Shown here in pieces: positions 8,340 through 17,495 of a DNA stretch of 64,000 nucleotides. The stretch lies in contig JAQTPT010000003.1 of NCBI GenBank assembly GCA_028712795.1, positions 79,583 through 143,582 on the forward strand, given 5' to 3'. The DNA is from Methylococcales bacterium (GTDB lineage Bacteria; Pseudomonadota; Gammaproteobacteria; Methylococcales; Methylomonadaceae). A model generated the notes under the pieces. The model searched no databases, was not told the DNA's origin, and saw only the letters and a list, made by a program, of their open reading frames with translations. How positions within the stretch are numbered: the stretch's first letter is position 1; every line of letters starts with the position of its first letter. The translations under genes and the position numbers were made by a program.

Positions 8340-11210
8340 ATGTCTTTTATTAAAAGTCTCGAACCCGAACTTAACAAGCTCCCTGATGAATTGCGCGATT
8401 CCGTCGCGATATCGCTAAAGCAATTCCATGAAGAGCTAGCCGGGCTTAATCTCGATTTTAATCCGGCGCCTGAGATTATTGCATCCATGGTTAAGGTTTG
8501 GTGCTTCAGCTTGTTTATTGCAGAAAGCTGTATGCGTCGGCCTGAGATGCTGCTTGATTTGGTTAATTCCGGCGATTTATCGACAATTTATAGTGACCAT
8601 AGTTATGCCGGCAAATTGGCCTGCATGCAGATCGATAGCGAAGCCGGATTAATGCAGGAGCTGCGGCGTTTTAGGCAAAGGGAAATGATCAGGATTGCCT
8701 GGCGCGATTTGGCGGGCTGGGCGCAGCTTTCCGAAACACTGGCTGAATTGTCGTGGCTGGCTGATGCCTGCATTCAATACGCGCTGGCTTTTCTTTATAA
8801 CCAAGCCTGTGGAAAACGCGGCACCCCTTTGCTATCGAATGGCAGTCCCCAGCAAATTATCGTATTGGGCATGGGTAAGCTGGGCGCGTATGAGCTGAAT
8901 TATTCTTCGGATATCGACTTGATTTTTGCTTACGCGGAAAACGGCGTATTACCCGATAGAAAAGAAACCAGTTATAGCGAGTTTTTTTCCAGGCTCTGCC
9001 AAAGCCTGGTCAAAGTGCTGGATGAAATCACCGTTGATGGTTTTGTATTCCGAACCGACATACGCTTAAGGCCTTTTGGCGATAGCGGCCCCATCATTAT
9101 GTCATTTGATGGCATGGAGCACTATTACCAGACCCAGGCACGGGAATGGGAGCGTTATGCCATGATTAAAGCGCGTCAGGTCGCAGGGGATTTTAAAACC
9201 GGCCCGCAACTGATGGCGATGCTGAAAGCCTTTGTCTACCGGCGTTATCTCGATTACGGCGCCTTTGAAGAGCTGCGTTCTTTAAAGGCGCAGATTACCC
9301 AGGAATTGCGGCGTAAAGACCGCATGGAAAACATCAAGCTGGGTCCCGGCGGCATACGTGAAATCGAGTTTATTGGTCAAGCTTTCCAGCTAATACGCGG
9401 CGGCAATGAAAAGGCGTTGCAAACACGCGGCATCCTGGATGTACTGCGTGTTCTTGGTGAACTGGAATTACTTACGCCAAACGAAGCGGGGCAGTTGCAA
9501 CAATCTTACTGTTTTCTGCGTAGGGTAGAAAACCATATTCAACAATATCAAGACCGGCAAGTTCATGATTTGCCCATAGACCCGGCAGTGCGGCAAATAC
9601 TTGCTAACTCAATGGATTATCCTGATTGGGTCACTTTTAAAAACCAACTGGATACGTTAAGGGCGCAGGTACATGCTGTATTTGATGACGTCTTTTCTCT
9701 GTCAAAGCAGGAAGTGAAAGACCAGCGTAGTCACCAGATTTGGACTGGCAAAGCGGATGATGCCGAATTACTGGATAACTTGAGCGCCTTTGGCTTTCAG
9801 CAAACCGAAGATTGTCTTGCAGCAATCAAGCATTTTAAAAATGGGGTCTCAATCAAGCGATTGACTTCCAAAGGCGCAAAGGTTCTTGACCGGCTGATGC
9901 CGCAAATGATTGAGGCGATGCGTCAGGTTGACAACCCCGACCTTACCTTAAAACGTATGCTCGGTTTATTTGAAGCGGTTGTCGGCAGAAATGTCTATTT
10001 ATCGTTATTGGCTGAAAACCCCGATGCGTTAGCCCAGTTGCTTCGCCTGACATCAGCAAGCTCGTGGATTTGCGATTATTTGTCACGGTATCCGGTTTTA
10101 TTTGATGAATTGCTGGATACGCGCACGCTCTTTGATCCCCTCAAAAAAGAGGATCTTGAAAAACAGCTAACCCGTTTGCTGGCTACTATCGGGGTACAAG
10201 ACCTTGAGCAACTGATGATAACGCTGCGGCAATTTAAACAACTGAATGTCTTACGGGTTGCCGCCGCCGACATAATGGGCGCGATTCCGCTCATGGTGGT
10301 CAGCGATTATTTGACCTGGATAGCCGAATGTATAGTGTCCCATGTCGTTGAGCGTGCCTGGCTTATTCTCACTGAAAAACATGGTAAGCCGCCTGGCAGC
10401 GATAACAGTTCCATAGGCTTTGCCATTATTGGTTTTGGCAAGCTGGGCGGTATTGAGTTGGGTTATGGCTCTGATGTGGATATGGTGTTTTTGTACGATT
10501 GCCAGGACGGCAATGCACTCACCAACGGAAAAAAACCGGTTTCCTGCTCTCAATTTTATGGCCGTCTGGGACTTAAAGTCCGGCATATTCTGGACACCAA
10601 AATGTTGTCGGGCGTGCTTTATGACGTCGATATGCGTTTACGCCCCAGCGGGGATTCCGGTTTGCTGGTCACGCATATCAGCGCTTATGAGGACTATCTA
10701 AAAAATCAGGCGTGGACATGGGAACATCAGGCTTTGGTCAGAGGGCGTTTTATTGCCGGTGACCTGCGCTTAAAAGCGCAATATGAAGCCATCCGGCGCA
10801 GAATCTTGAGCCTGCCCAGAGACTTGGCGCTGCTGAAAACCCAAGTGCGTGAAATGCGCGAAAAGATGCGTGACGCCTTGGCAACCAAAGAATCGAACAA
10901 GTTTGACCTAAAACAAAGCAAAGGCGGTATTGCTGATATTGAGTTTATAGTACAATTTGGTGTTTTAGCCCGCGCTGCAAAAAATGAAGCGTTAACGACC
11001 TACACGGATAATGTCAGGTTGCTTGAAGGCTTGCAGGAAGATGGGTTTATGTCCAAAACCGACGCGGAAACGTTGAAAGCGGCTTATTGCACTTATCGCG
11101 ACTACGGCCATAAGCTGGTTTTGCAAGGCGAGCGGGTGGTTATTGATGAGGCTGAAGTGGTTGAAATTAGTAGGCAAGTTGAGCAAATATGGCGGGATTT
11201 AATGGAATGA
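8340..11210 (+). CDS. glnE: Bifunctional glutamine synthetase adenylyltransferase/deadenylyltransferase
   Basis: Adenylylates and deadenylylates glutamine synthetase (GlnA) in response to PII proteins and glutamine, setting ammonium assimilation. The 956-residue length matches the family. Both nucleotidyltransferase domains are seen: the N-terminal deadenylylase with GMGKLGAYELNYSSDIDLIF (about residues 178-197) and the C-terminal adenylylase with GFGKLGGIELGYGSDVDMVF (about 698-717), each holding the G-S-D-x-D metal site. Segments such as LGPGGIREIEFIGQAFQLIRG and SKGGIADIEFIVQFGVL are family signatures. The ATG at 8340 has only a poor ribosome site. Its presence fits a proteobacterium with standard nitrogen control. 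Confidence 0.96.
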   Translation: MSFIKSLEPELNKLPDELRDSVAISLKQFHEELAGLNLDFNPAPEIIASMVKVWCFSLFIAESCMRRPEMLLDLVNSGDLSTIYSDHSYAGKLACMQIDSEAGLMQELRRFRQREMIRIAWRDLAGWAQLSETLAELSWLADACIQYALAFLYNQACGKRGTPLLSNGSPQQIIVLGMGKLGAYELNYSSDIDLIFAYAENGVLPDRKETSYSEFFSRLCQSLVKVLDEITVDGFVFRTDIRLRPFGDSGPIIMSFDGMEHYYQTQAREWERYAMIKARQVAGDFKTGPQLMAMLKAFVYRRYLDYGAFEELRSLKAQITQELRRKDRMENIKLGPGGIREIEFIGQAFQLIRGGNEKALQTRGILDVLRVLGELELLTPNEAGQLQQSYCFLRRVENHIQQYQDRQVHDLPIDPAVRQILANSMDYPDWVTFKNQLDTLRAQVHAVFDDVFSLSKQEVKDQRSHQIWTGKADDAELLDNLSAFGFQQTEDCLAAIKHFKNGVSIKRLTSKGAKVLDRLMPQMIEAMRQVDNPDLTLKRMLGLFEAVVGRNVYLSLLAENPDALAQLLRLTSASSWICDYLSRYPVLFDELLDTRTLFDPLKKEDLEKQLTRLLATIGVQDLEQLMITLRQFKQLNVLRVAAADIMGAIPLMVVSDYLTWIAECIVSHVVERAWLILTEKHGKPPGSDNSSIGFAIIGFGKLGGIELGYGSDVDMVFLYDCQDGNALTNGKKPVSCSQFYGRLGLKVRHILDTKMLSGVLYDVDMRLRPSGDSGLLVTHISAYEDYLKNQAWTWEHQALVRGRFIAGDLRLKAQYEAIRRRILSLPRDLALLKTQVREMREKMRDALATKESNKFDLKQSKGGIADIEFIVQFGVLARAAKNEALTTYTDNVRLLEGLQEDGFMSKTDAETLKAAYCTYRDYGHKLVLQGERVVIDEAEVVEISRQVEQIWRDLME

Positions 11211-11484
11211 GGCTCACAGCAGGATGCGTTTTGTTTATCCTTCTAGTTCCGCTTTTATCAAGAATTGGACGCTGGTGATCGTCAAATAGCGGCCAATACC
11301 GGTCATTGAGAGATCAGTAATCTTTGCGTGTTGTTTACTCTAAATGCTTGTTAAGCCACTAAAGAATGGCATCGAATCGAATGTGTCAATTAATGTTGTA
11401 AAAGTTGCATTGGAAATTTTTTGTCTACTTAGACTAGCAGAGGATATGATAATGGTATCTAGTTAATAGTTTGCAGGTAAAGCC

Positions 11485-11925
11485 ATGTCCGATTTTGATG
11501 AACAAGATGTAAGAATTGCCGAAATTCTTCTTGATACAACTCTTCTTGATGTAGATGACATTCCAGAAGTTAGTCGTGAATCTTTAGAAAAGTATTTTGC
11601 CCATCTAAAATCTAACCTAAAGTTTCCCTGTTATCTTACGGGCATTGAGGACTTTCCTTGGGAAGAAAGTTACGTTTTCGGTTATGGCAGTAAAGCAGAG
11701 TATGAAAAGCTGAAAAAGAAACAACCCTCTTACACAGATAAGTTTAACTTACTAAACATGGACGAAGAAATTAACGAAGATTACGGATTACTTGTTGATG
11801 TTGAGCGTACTTCAGATAACAAAAAATTTACCTTACCGCTAGCCGATTTGAAAGCTATCGACGAACATTCTAAGAATTATCAACTCCTTGATGATTATTC
11901 CGTATGGTTTGTGAACAACAGATAG
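11485..11925 (+). CDS. CcbP-like acidic protein, putative calcium-binding family
   Basis: The 146-residue protein is strongly acidic and has no signal peptide or membrane segment. Its middle and C-terminus (SNLKFPCYLTGIEDFPWEE, YGLLVDVERTSDNKKFTLPLADLKAID, YQLLDDYSVWFVNNR) resemble the small calcium-binding family named for cyanobacterial CcbP, where clustered Asp/Glu bind Ca2+. GCAGGTAAAGCC before the ATG is a plausible ribosome site. It lies alone between glnE and a small zinc-finger gene, and local base composition is more AT-rich than glnE. The family assignment is from memory of the motif pattern and is moderate only. Confidence 0.6.
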   Translation: MSDFDEQDVRIAEILLDTTLLDVDDIPEVSRESLEKYFAHLKSNLKFPCYLTGIEDFPWEESYVFGYGSKAEYEKLKKKQPSYTDKFNLLNMDEEINEDYGLLVDVERTSDNKKFTLPLADLKAIDEHSKNYQLLDDYSVWFVNNR

Positions 11926-12100
11926 CTTATTGGGTTTGTTCTATCAAGTTTGCCATGCTTTGGTGTTTTTGACGAATGCCCGAAATGGGTCGTAAGTAGC
12001 CAGTTAACACGAAAAATACAATCTTTAAGGCAATGGACGTCAACACATAAGATGCAATCTGTAGGGCAATGGTCATAAGATTTTAAAGTTAGGAGCTAAG

Positions 12101-12316
12101 ATGGAATGTTTTTATTGTAAAGGCCGCATGATAAAAAGTAATGCGCCCTTTAGTGCAGACCGAAATGGCTATCATATTTCATGGGAATCCGTTCCGGCTT
12201 GGGTATGTACACAATGTGGAGAGGCTTTTTTTGAAGAAAATGAAATCAATCATATTCAAAAAGCATTACAGAAAATTGATCATGAAACATTGGCGTTGAC
12301 ATCAAAAGTCGCCTAA
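12101..12316 (+). CDS. YgiT-type zinc finger protein (orphan MqsA-like antitoxin domain)
   Basis: The 71-residue protein has two CxxC pairs, CFYC near residues 3-6 and CTQC near 36-39, separated by VPAWV, the layout of YgiT/MqsA N-terminal zinc domains. In such systems the zinc domain protein usually follows a small DUF4258 or MqsR-like toxin gene. None is present here: the 175 nt upstream hold no ORF of toxin size. TTAGGAGCTAAG precedes the ATG. It may be a relic antitoxin or an independent regulator. There is no C-terminal HTH as in full MqsA. Confidence 0.7.
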   Translation: MECFYCKGRMIKSNAPFSADRNGYHISWESVPAWVCTQCGEAFFEENEINHIQKALQKIDHETLALTSKVA

Positions 12317-12448
12317 GCAGATGTTTTTGGCTGTGCGGCTGATTCAAGTCCATCGTTTTCAAAAAAACATCTAAAGTAAAAATTTACAAAACCTTTAATT
12401 TATCTGTTTAAATAAAAATACTGAAACACTACTGCTGGAGAATAAACG

Positions 12449-13372
12449 ATGACGATGGACGATAGAGACGGCGTAATTTGGCTGGATGGGAAATGGGTTG
12501 AATGGCGCGAAGCGAAAGTCCATGTGCTGACGCATACCTTGCACTATGGACTGGGCGTGTTTGAGGGCATACGTGCGTATCACGCTGAAAAAGGCACCGC
12601 TATTTTCAGGATGCAGGAGCATACGGATCGCCTGTTCCGTTCAGCGCACATCATGAATATGCCCATGCCGTTTACCAAGGAAGAGATGAATCAGGTGCAG
12701 CGTGATGCCGTTGCCAAAAACAATCTGGACAGCGCCTATATCCGCAGCATGTGCTTTTTCGGCTCCGAAGGCATGGGTCTCCGGGCGGACAATCTGAAAG
12801 TTCATGTCATGGTTGCCGCATGGCCTTGGGGCGCTTATCTGGGCGCGGATAGCATAGAGCATGGCATCCGTATCCGCACGTCTTCTTATATCCGCAATCA
12901 TCACAACAGCACAATGTGCAAAGCCAAAGCCAATGGCAATTACATCAACTCCATTCTGGCGCTGCAAGAAGCCTTGTCGAATGGTTATGATGAAGCGTTA
13001 ATGCTGGATCATGAAGGTTTTGCGGCGGAAGGCAGCGCTGAAAACCTGTTTATCGTTCGGCGTGGCAAGATTTACACGCCTGAAACCACCTCCGCGCTGG
13101 AAGGCATTACCCGTGATACGGTAATGATCATTGCCAGAGAGCAAGGCTTTGAAGTCATCGAAAAACGCATTACCCGCGATGAAATTTATGTCGCTGATGA
13201 AGCGTTCTTTACCGGTTCTGCCGCTGAAGTGACCCCGATACGGGAATTGGATAATCGTAAAATAGGCTGTGGCAGCCGTGGCGAAGTGACCGAAAAATTA
13301 CAGTCACTCTATTTCGATTATGTGCATGGACGCCGGGACGACCATGCCGATTGGTTGACTTACGTCAATTAA
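12449..13372 (+). CDS. ilvE: Branched-chain amino acid aminotransferase
   Basis: PLP-dependent class IV aminotransferase that makes Val, Leu and Ile from their 2-oxo acids. The 307 aa show HTLHYGLGVFEGIRAY near residue 30, the Schiff-base Lys in CKAKANGNYINS, and the phosphate-binding EGITRDTV. CTGGAGAATAAACG gives a good ribosome site 7-8 nt before the ATG at 12449. It is followed after 4 nt by waaF, so amino acid synthesis and LPS core synthesis appear to share a transcript. Confidence 0.95.
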   Translation: MTMDDRDGVIWLDGKWVEWREAKVHVLTHTLHYGLGVFEGIRAYHAEKGTAIFRMQEHTDRLFRSAHIMNMPMPFTKEEMNQVQRDAVAKNNLDSAYIRSMCFFGSEGMGLRADNLKVHVMVAAWPWGAYLGADSIEHGIRIRTSSYIRNHHNSTMCKAKANGNYINSILALQEALSNGYDEALMLDHEGFAAEGSAENLFIVRRGKIYTPETTSALEGITRDTVMIIAREQGFEVIEKRITRDEIYVADEAFFTGSAAEVTPIRELDNRKIGCGSRGEVTEKLQSLYFDYVHGRRDDHADWLTYVN

Positions 13373-13376
13373 GGCT

Positions 13377-14381
13377 TTGAAAAAATCACCCCGGATTCTT
13401 GTCGTCGGCCCGTCATGGGTAGGCGACATGGTGATGGCGCAAAGCCTGTTTATCACCCTGAAAAATGCCCGACCTGATTGTCAAATTGACGTTTTGGCCC
13501 CAACGTGGTCATTAGCCTTGCTGGAAAGAATGCCCGAGGTTGCAAAAGCGATCGCCATGCCTTTATCGCACGGTCAGTTGGGTTTACTGGATAGAATCAA
13601 ACAAGGCAGAAAGTTACGGTTTGAATGTTACGATCATGCAATCCTCTTGCCGAACTCCTGGAAATCGGCACTCATTCCCTATTTTGCCAATATACCCGTT
13701 CGTACCGGTTATATTGGTGAATTTCGCTGGGGCTTGCTTAACGATGCCAGAAAACTGGATAAAAGCTTGCTGACCATGACCGTCCAGCGCTTTGTCGCAT
13801 TAGGCTTGCCTGACACTGCGCCATTACCGCCAGAATGCCCGATTCCCACTCTCTTGATTAACCATGAACAGCAAAATGCGGTTGTCAAAAAATTTAATTT
13901 AACACCCTCAGAAAAAATATTAGCCTTATGCCCCGGCGCTGAATATGGCGCTGCGAAGCGCTGGCCGGCAAATTATTTTGCTGAAGTTGCCCGGCATAAA
14001 ATTGCCCGGGGTTGGCAGGTTTGGCTGTTTGGTTCTGATAAAGATAAAGCGGCAGCTGAACAAATTAAAAGTGAAGTTTCCGGGGATTGCATCGATTTTA
14101 CGGGTCGGACATCACTTGCCGAAGCCGTGGATTTGTTGTCTCTGGTTGATACAGTGGTGACCAATGATTCGGGCTTAATGCATGTTGCGGCAGCGCTGGA
14201 TAAAGAAATAATAGCCCTTTATGGCTCATCCGACCCCAATTTTACGCCGCCGCTCAATGCCAAGGCCCACGTCATTTCTCTAAATCTTGATTGTTCTCCC
14301 TGTTTTAAACGCGAATGTCCATTAGGCCATACCCGGTGTTTGACTGACATTAAACCCGGCCAAGTGATTGATGTCATTTAA
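13377..14381 (+). CDS. waaF: Lipopolysaccharide heptosyltransferase II
   Basis: Adds the second L-glycero-D-manno-heptose to the LPS inner core from ADP-heptose, at the cytoplasmic face of the inner membrane. GT9 features: RILVVGPSWVGDMVMAQSLF at the N-terminus, LCPGAEYGAAKRWP, DFTGRTSLAEAVDLLSL, and TNDSGLMHVAAAL with the Cys-rich CSPCFKRECPLGHTRC tail typical of WaaF. The start is a TTG at 13377 four nt after the ilvE stop; no ATG gives the conserved N-terminus. 334 aa is normal. Confidence 0.93.
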   Translation: MKKSPRILVVGPSWVGDMVMAQSLFITLKNARPDCQIDVLAPTWSLALLERMPEVAKAIAMPLSHGQLGLLDRIKQGRKLRFECYDHAILLPNSWKSALIPYFANIPVRTGYIGEFRWGLLNDARKLDKSLLTMTVQRFVALGLPDTAPLPPECPIPTLLINHEQQNAVVKKFNLTPSEKILALCPGAEYGAAKRWPANYFAEVARHKIARGWQVWLFGSDKDKAAAEQIKSEVSGDCIDFTGRTSLAEAVDLLSLVDTVVTNDSGLMHVAAALDKEIIALYGSSDPNFTPPLNAKAHVISLNLDCSPCFKRECPLGHTRCLTDIKPGQVIDVI

Positions 14382-14399
14382 CAGGCGAAAGGATCATTT

Positions 14400-15395
14400 T
14401 TGAAAATCGCAATCGTTAAGCTCTCTGCGCTGGGCGACATCGTTCATGCCATGGTTGCGCTTCAATTTATTAAAGCGTATTCGCCCGCTATTCAAATTGA
14501 CTGGATTGTTGAGGAGCATTTTGCCGAAATTTTAAAAAACAACCCCGATATAGACCATATTTTAACGGTCAACCTGAAATCCTTAAAAAGCAATAAGGCG
14601 GGTATTTTTCAGCAAATCAAAGCCATCCGGAACTACGCGGTAAATCATTATGACTTAGTCATTGATGCGCAAGGGCTAATTAAATCGGCTGTCATCGCAA
14701 AACTGATCGGAAAGACCATCGCCGGATTTGATGCCCATTCAATCAGGGAAAAAGCCGCCTCGTGGTTTTATGATGTCAAATTAGCCTGCTCTTTCGACAC
14801 TAACGCCATCGTCAGGAATGTCTTTATTCTATGCAACCCCTTAGGGATAAACATCACAGAGGAGCAAATCCTAAACAAAAAACCGTTTTTATTTTTTAAT
14901 AATGAAGACCCGCAAATTTACAGTTTTTTGCAAAGTGACCGGAAAAATATTGTTCTGGTTATCGGCTCAAGTTGGGACAGTAAAAATTATCCGGCGGAAA
15001 AGTTTGTAAAAATAGCATTGGCGTTGCAGCAAAACTGCCTGGTAGTTTGGGGCAGTGAGCAAGAAAGAGAAAAAGCAAACTGGATGTCCACGCAATCCGG
15101 CAATATTCAAGTTATGCCCAGGTTGGATTTGAACAGTTTAAAAGCCCTGATTGCCAAAGCGGATTTATTGATTGGTAATGATACCGGGCCTACCCATATT
15201 GCATGGGCTTTAAACCGGCCATCAATTACGATTTTCGGTCCTACACCTATCCGAATGGCTTATCAAACCGGCATCAATAAAGTGGTTAAATCGGTTTCCA
15301 TAGTCAATCCCTATAAGCTGAACAGACAGGATTATTCGATCAAGGACATTGACGAAAATGAAATTATTGAACTGGCGAAGGTTTTGTTGCACTGA
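14400..15395 (+). CDS. waaC: Lipopolysaccharide heptosyltransferase I
   Basis: Adds the first heptose to Kdo in the LPS core. The GT9 fold is shown by MKIAIVKLSALGDIVHAMVAL, IDWIVEEHFAEIL, YDLVIDAQGLIKSAV, and IGNDTGPTHIAWAL near the C-terminus. The start is TTG at 14400, with AAAGGATCATTT as ribosome site, 18 nt after waaF. 331 aa is normal. It ends the ilvE-waaF-waaC run; the following 140 nt hold no gene. Confidence 0.92.
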   Translation: MKIAIVKLSALGDIVHAMVALQFIKAYSPAIQIDWIVEEHFAEILKNNPDIDHILTVNLKSLKSNKAGIFQQIKAIRNYAVNHYDLVIDAQGLIKSAVIAKLIGKTIAGFDAHSIREKAASWFYDVKLACSFDTNAIVRNVFILCNPLGINITEEQILNKKPFLFFNNEDPQIYSFLQSDRKNIVLVIGSSWDSKNYPAEKFVKIALALQQNCLVVWGSEQEREKANWMSTQSGNIQVMPRLDLNSLKALIAKADLLIGNDTGPTHIAWALNRPSITIFGPTPIRMAYQTGINKVVKSVSIVNPYKLNRQDYSIKDIDENEIIELAKVLLH

Positions 15396-15538
15396 ATTTG
15401 ATTTCCAGTCGAGTAGGACGTGAGGCATGCGCCTTTTTCCTGGAAAAGGAGAGCATTTGGAATCTGGTTTTGAAAGAAAGATCGCAGTACGAATGTAATT
15501 CGGATTTGATCGTAGAATCAGCCAGCACTTGAATCATT

Positions 15539-16425
15539 CTAAGACTCGGAATTTAGTGTTGAAATTGGTTTATACGATACCATCAAAGAATTTGCTGAAC
15601 TATCTGCAAAGGAAAATGTAAGTGATCTATGTTGCGTAAGTGATTCGCAAGCACGAGCATAAAAACTGGGAACCTTCAGATTAATAATGGTTCTGTAAAA
15701 AATCATATGCTTTACGCGATGCTCAACTTTTAAGATGTAAATGTACAAAATATGCAGGCGCTCCTCTTCTTCAGCAATCTTAGCGTATGCTTGCCTTTCA
15801 AGCGTCAAGCGTAACTTGATTAAATCGGTGAACTCATGAAAATGATCAGAGCACCAAACCGCGTCCGGACATACGCTTGAAAGCCATTGATAATGCCAGC
15901 ACCTCGGTCGCTACCCAGGCCTTTAGCGATGAACTGGTGGTCTTTAAGTTCAGAGAAGTGCTTCTTCCAGGTATCTCCTTTACGGTCAGATGCCAACTCA
16001 ATCCTTAGGATAGCCGTACTGACGGGGTCGATGGTGACCAGAATGGGACAGCCTAAAGCAAAAATTTCATCGCTCAAATAGAAAATGAGATAGGGCATGC
16101 CAATATTGAGCGTATTGGACAAGCAACTGCCGAAAAACGTAAGCCGCTCGCTAACCATACCGATTGAGTCATGGGGATAACCCAATACGCGCAAGATTTC
16201 ACTTATACGGGCTATGGGAACTTGGCCTTCAAGGCGCATCAGGGCGATGAAGGCATCAAGCTCAAACTTGGCGGAGACGGTTTCAAGGCGCTGAATGCTG
16301 AACAGTTCGCTCAAACACAACATCGTCATACCGATCATTTGATACAAAAAGGTTCGGGATATTTGGTATCGTTGGGCTAAGGCGGTTCTTGCACCATAAA
16401 TCCCTTGGCAAGCCAACGCTTGCAC
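15539..16425 (-). pseudogene. Frameshifted transposase relic
   Basis: A 201-codon frame (16425-15820) reads HTH-like sequence (YGARTALAQRYQISRTFLYQ), then a DDE-like first Asp in PILVTIDPVSTAIL and a second in KGLGSDRGAGIINGF. It ends in RFGALIIFMSSPI. The overlapping +1 frame continues sensibly as PDAVWCSDHFHEFTDLIKL and LTLERQAYAKIAEEEERL into the 89-codon frame at 15808-15539. One frameshift near 15840 therefore broke the gene. The 5' end also lacks an ATG: an open frame runs back to a TGA near 16519. Terminal repeats were not found, so the IS family is not named. Confidence 0.65.
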
Positions 16426-16855
16426 AACGGGATTTATACGCCTTTGGGTGTCGAGATCTAAGCGGCGGGTAAATTTAATGGCGTTCTCTTTGAGTGTGGG
16501 TTTTCTAAATGTATATCACAACACCTGAGAGTTTTTTGTCAAACTGTTAACTGGAAAATGAATGGTGCCGCATTTTCGATAGATTTTGTAACATCATCAG
16601 CAAAGGCAGATGAAGCTATCATATGAAGGCTCAATACCACAGGGGATAATGTAATTCTTTTTGATCCTTTTAGCATATAGTCCTTAAAATGTGACAAATT
16701 GTTTGCTCTAAGTTAATGGTATTGACGATTGGTATAGAATCGCTATATTGAAATTGAAGAGAGCCCAATCCAAAGTAAATTCACCTTAATTTGCCGTATG
16801 CACACGTCCTCTCATCCAAGGTAATAATCTTACAATATGTGCAGGGATACCTCAT
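16426..16855. other. Intergenic region between transposase relic and nsrR
   Basis: AT-rich DNA without a credible ORF. The first about 90 nt continue the decayed 5' end of the transposase frame (FRKPTLKENAIKFTRRL). No terminator hairpin was found. Confidence 0.4.
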
Positions 16856-17305
16856 CTATTCCAAGTTTTTAGATATTTCATTCAGAGGTTGCACATCAGT
16901 TACTGCCCCTAACAACACATCTGCCAGAGTCGCTGCATCCAGCACTTGTAAATAGGCATCCCCCGCGCGAGCTAAGAGGAGCTTTAAGCCGCAGTTTGGT
17001 AGTAACCGGCAGCGCTGCTGTGCCGGATCAAAGCATTCTACCCAGTTAAAATGAGTTTCCATTCCGCGCATCACGTCACCAATGCTTATCATTTCCGGGG
17101 AGCGCTGCAATGATAAGCCGCCACCCTTGCCACGCGTTGTGTTAATAAACCCCTTACCCCCCAGTTGATGAACAACCTTCACCAAATGATTGCGGGAAAT
17201 ATTATAAAAATCAGCAATTTCTGGAATTGTAGCCTGTCTGTTCGGCGACATTGCAAGATAAATTAGCACTCTAAGTGCGTAATCTGTGTAACTGGTAATT
17301 TGCAT
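16856..17305 (-). CDS. nsrR: Nitric-oxide-sensing Rrf2 family repressor
   Basis: NsrR is an Fe-S repressor that loses DNA binding when NO attacks its cluster. The 149-residue chain has the Rrf2 winged helix (YALRVLIYLA, IPEIADFYNISRNHLVKVVHQL, GKGFINTTRGKGGGLSL) and three cluster cysteines in ECFDPAQQRCRLLPNC at positions 91, 99 and 105, the same numbering as in characterised NsrR. It is divergent from narK. A palindrome of NsrR type covers its own promoter (17338-17360), so it likely represses itself and the nar-nir-nor genes. IscR is less likely: its cysteine spacing is tighter. Confidence 0.92.
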   Translation of the reverse strand: MQITSYTDYALRVLIYLAMSPNRQATIPEIADFYNISRNHLVKVVHQLGGKGFINTTRGKGGGLSLQRSPEMISIGDVMRGMETHFNWVECFDPAQQRCRLLPNCGLKLLLARAGDAYLQVLDAATLADVLLGAVTDVQPLNEISKNLE

Positions 17306-17327
17306 GTTGATTGCTTCCGGGAAAAGA

Positions 17328-17356
17328 ATTATAGTATAAGCTGTATTTATAATACA
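17328..17356 (-). promoter_or_regulatory. Putative nsrR promoter
   Basis: On the minus strand TGTATT (17356-17351) and TATAAT (17333-17328) are 17 nt apart, a good sigma-70 layout, with the -10 box 22 nt before the nsrR start. The NsrR-type palindrome covers the -35 box and spacer. Confidence 0.5.
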
Positions 17357-17360
17357 TCTT
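17338..17360. promoter_or_regulatory. Putative NsrR operator
   Basis: AAGCTGTATTT and the complement of AATACATCTT form an imperfect 11-1-11 palindrome matching the known NsrR pattern (AAGATGYATTT half sites). It lies between nsrR and narK and over the nsrR promoter. A weaker half-site-like sequence, AAGTTGTATATTCTT, follows at 17367-17381. Binding is inferred. Confidence 0.65.
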
Positions 17361-17379
17361 AAAGTTAAGTTGTATATTC

Positions 17380-17408
17380 TTAAGAGCTATTTTCTCAAAA
17401 ATTATACT
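17380..17408 (+). promoter_or_regulatory. Putative narK promoter
   Basis: TTAAGA (17380-17385) and TATACT (17403-17408) are separated by 17 nt and point at narK, about 90 nt before its ATG. The -35 box lies next to the weaker NsrR-like half site. No TTGAT-N4-ATCAA FNR box was found here. Confidence 0.4.
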
Positions 17409-17495
17409 GCAAGCCTACCTTTCGCGAAGGCGGGACGCGGTAACAGGAGATTGCTGGATAAGCTCAAATTATTTAACGTGCAAGCAAGGATTATT

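Noticed and set aside
17306..17495. FNR/Anr box for anaerobic control of narK
   Set aside because: TTGATTGCTTCC near 17308 lacks the second half; no TTGAT-N4-ATCAA is present.
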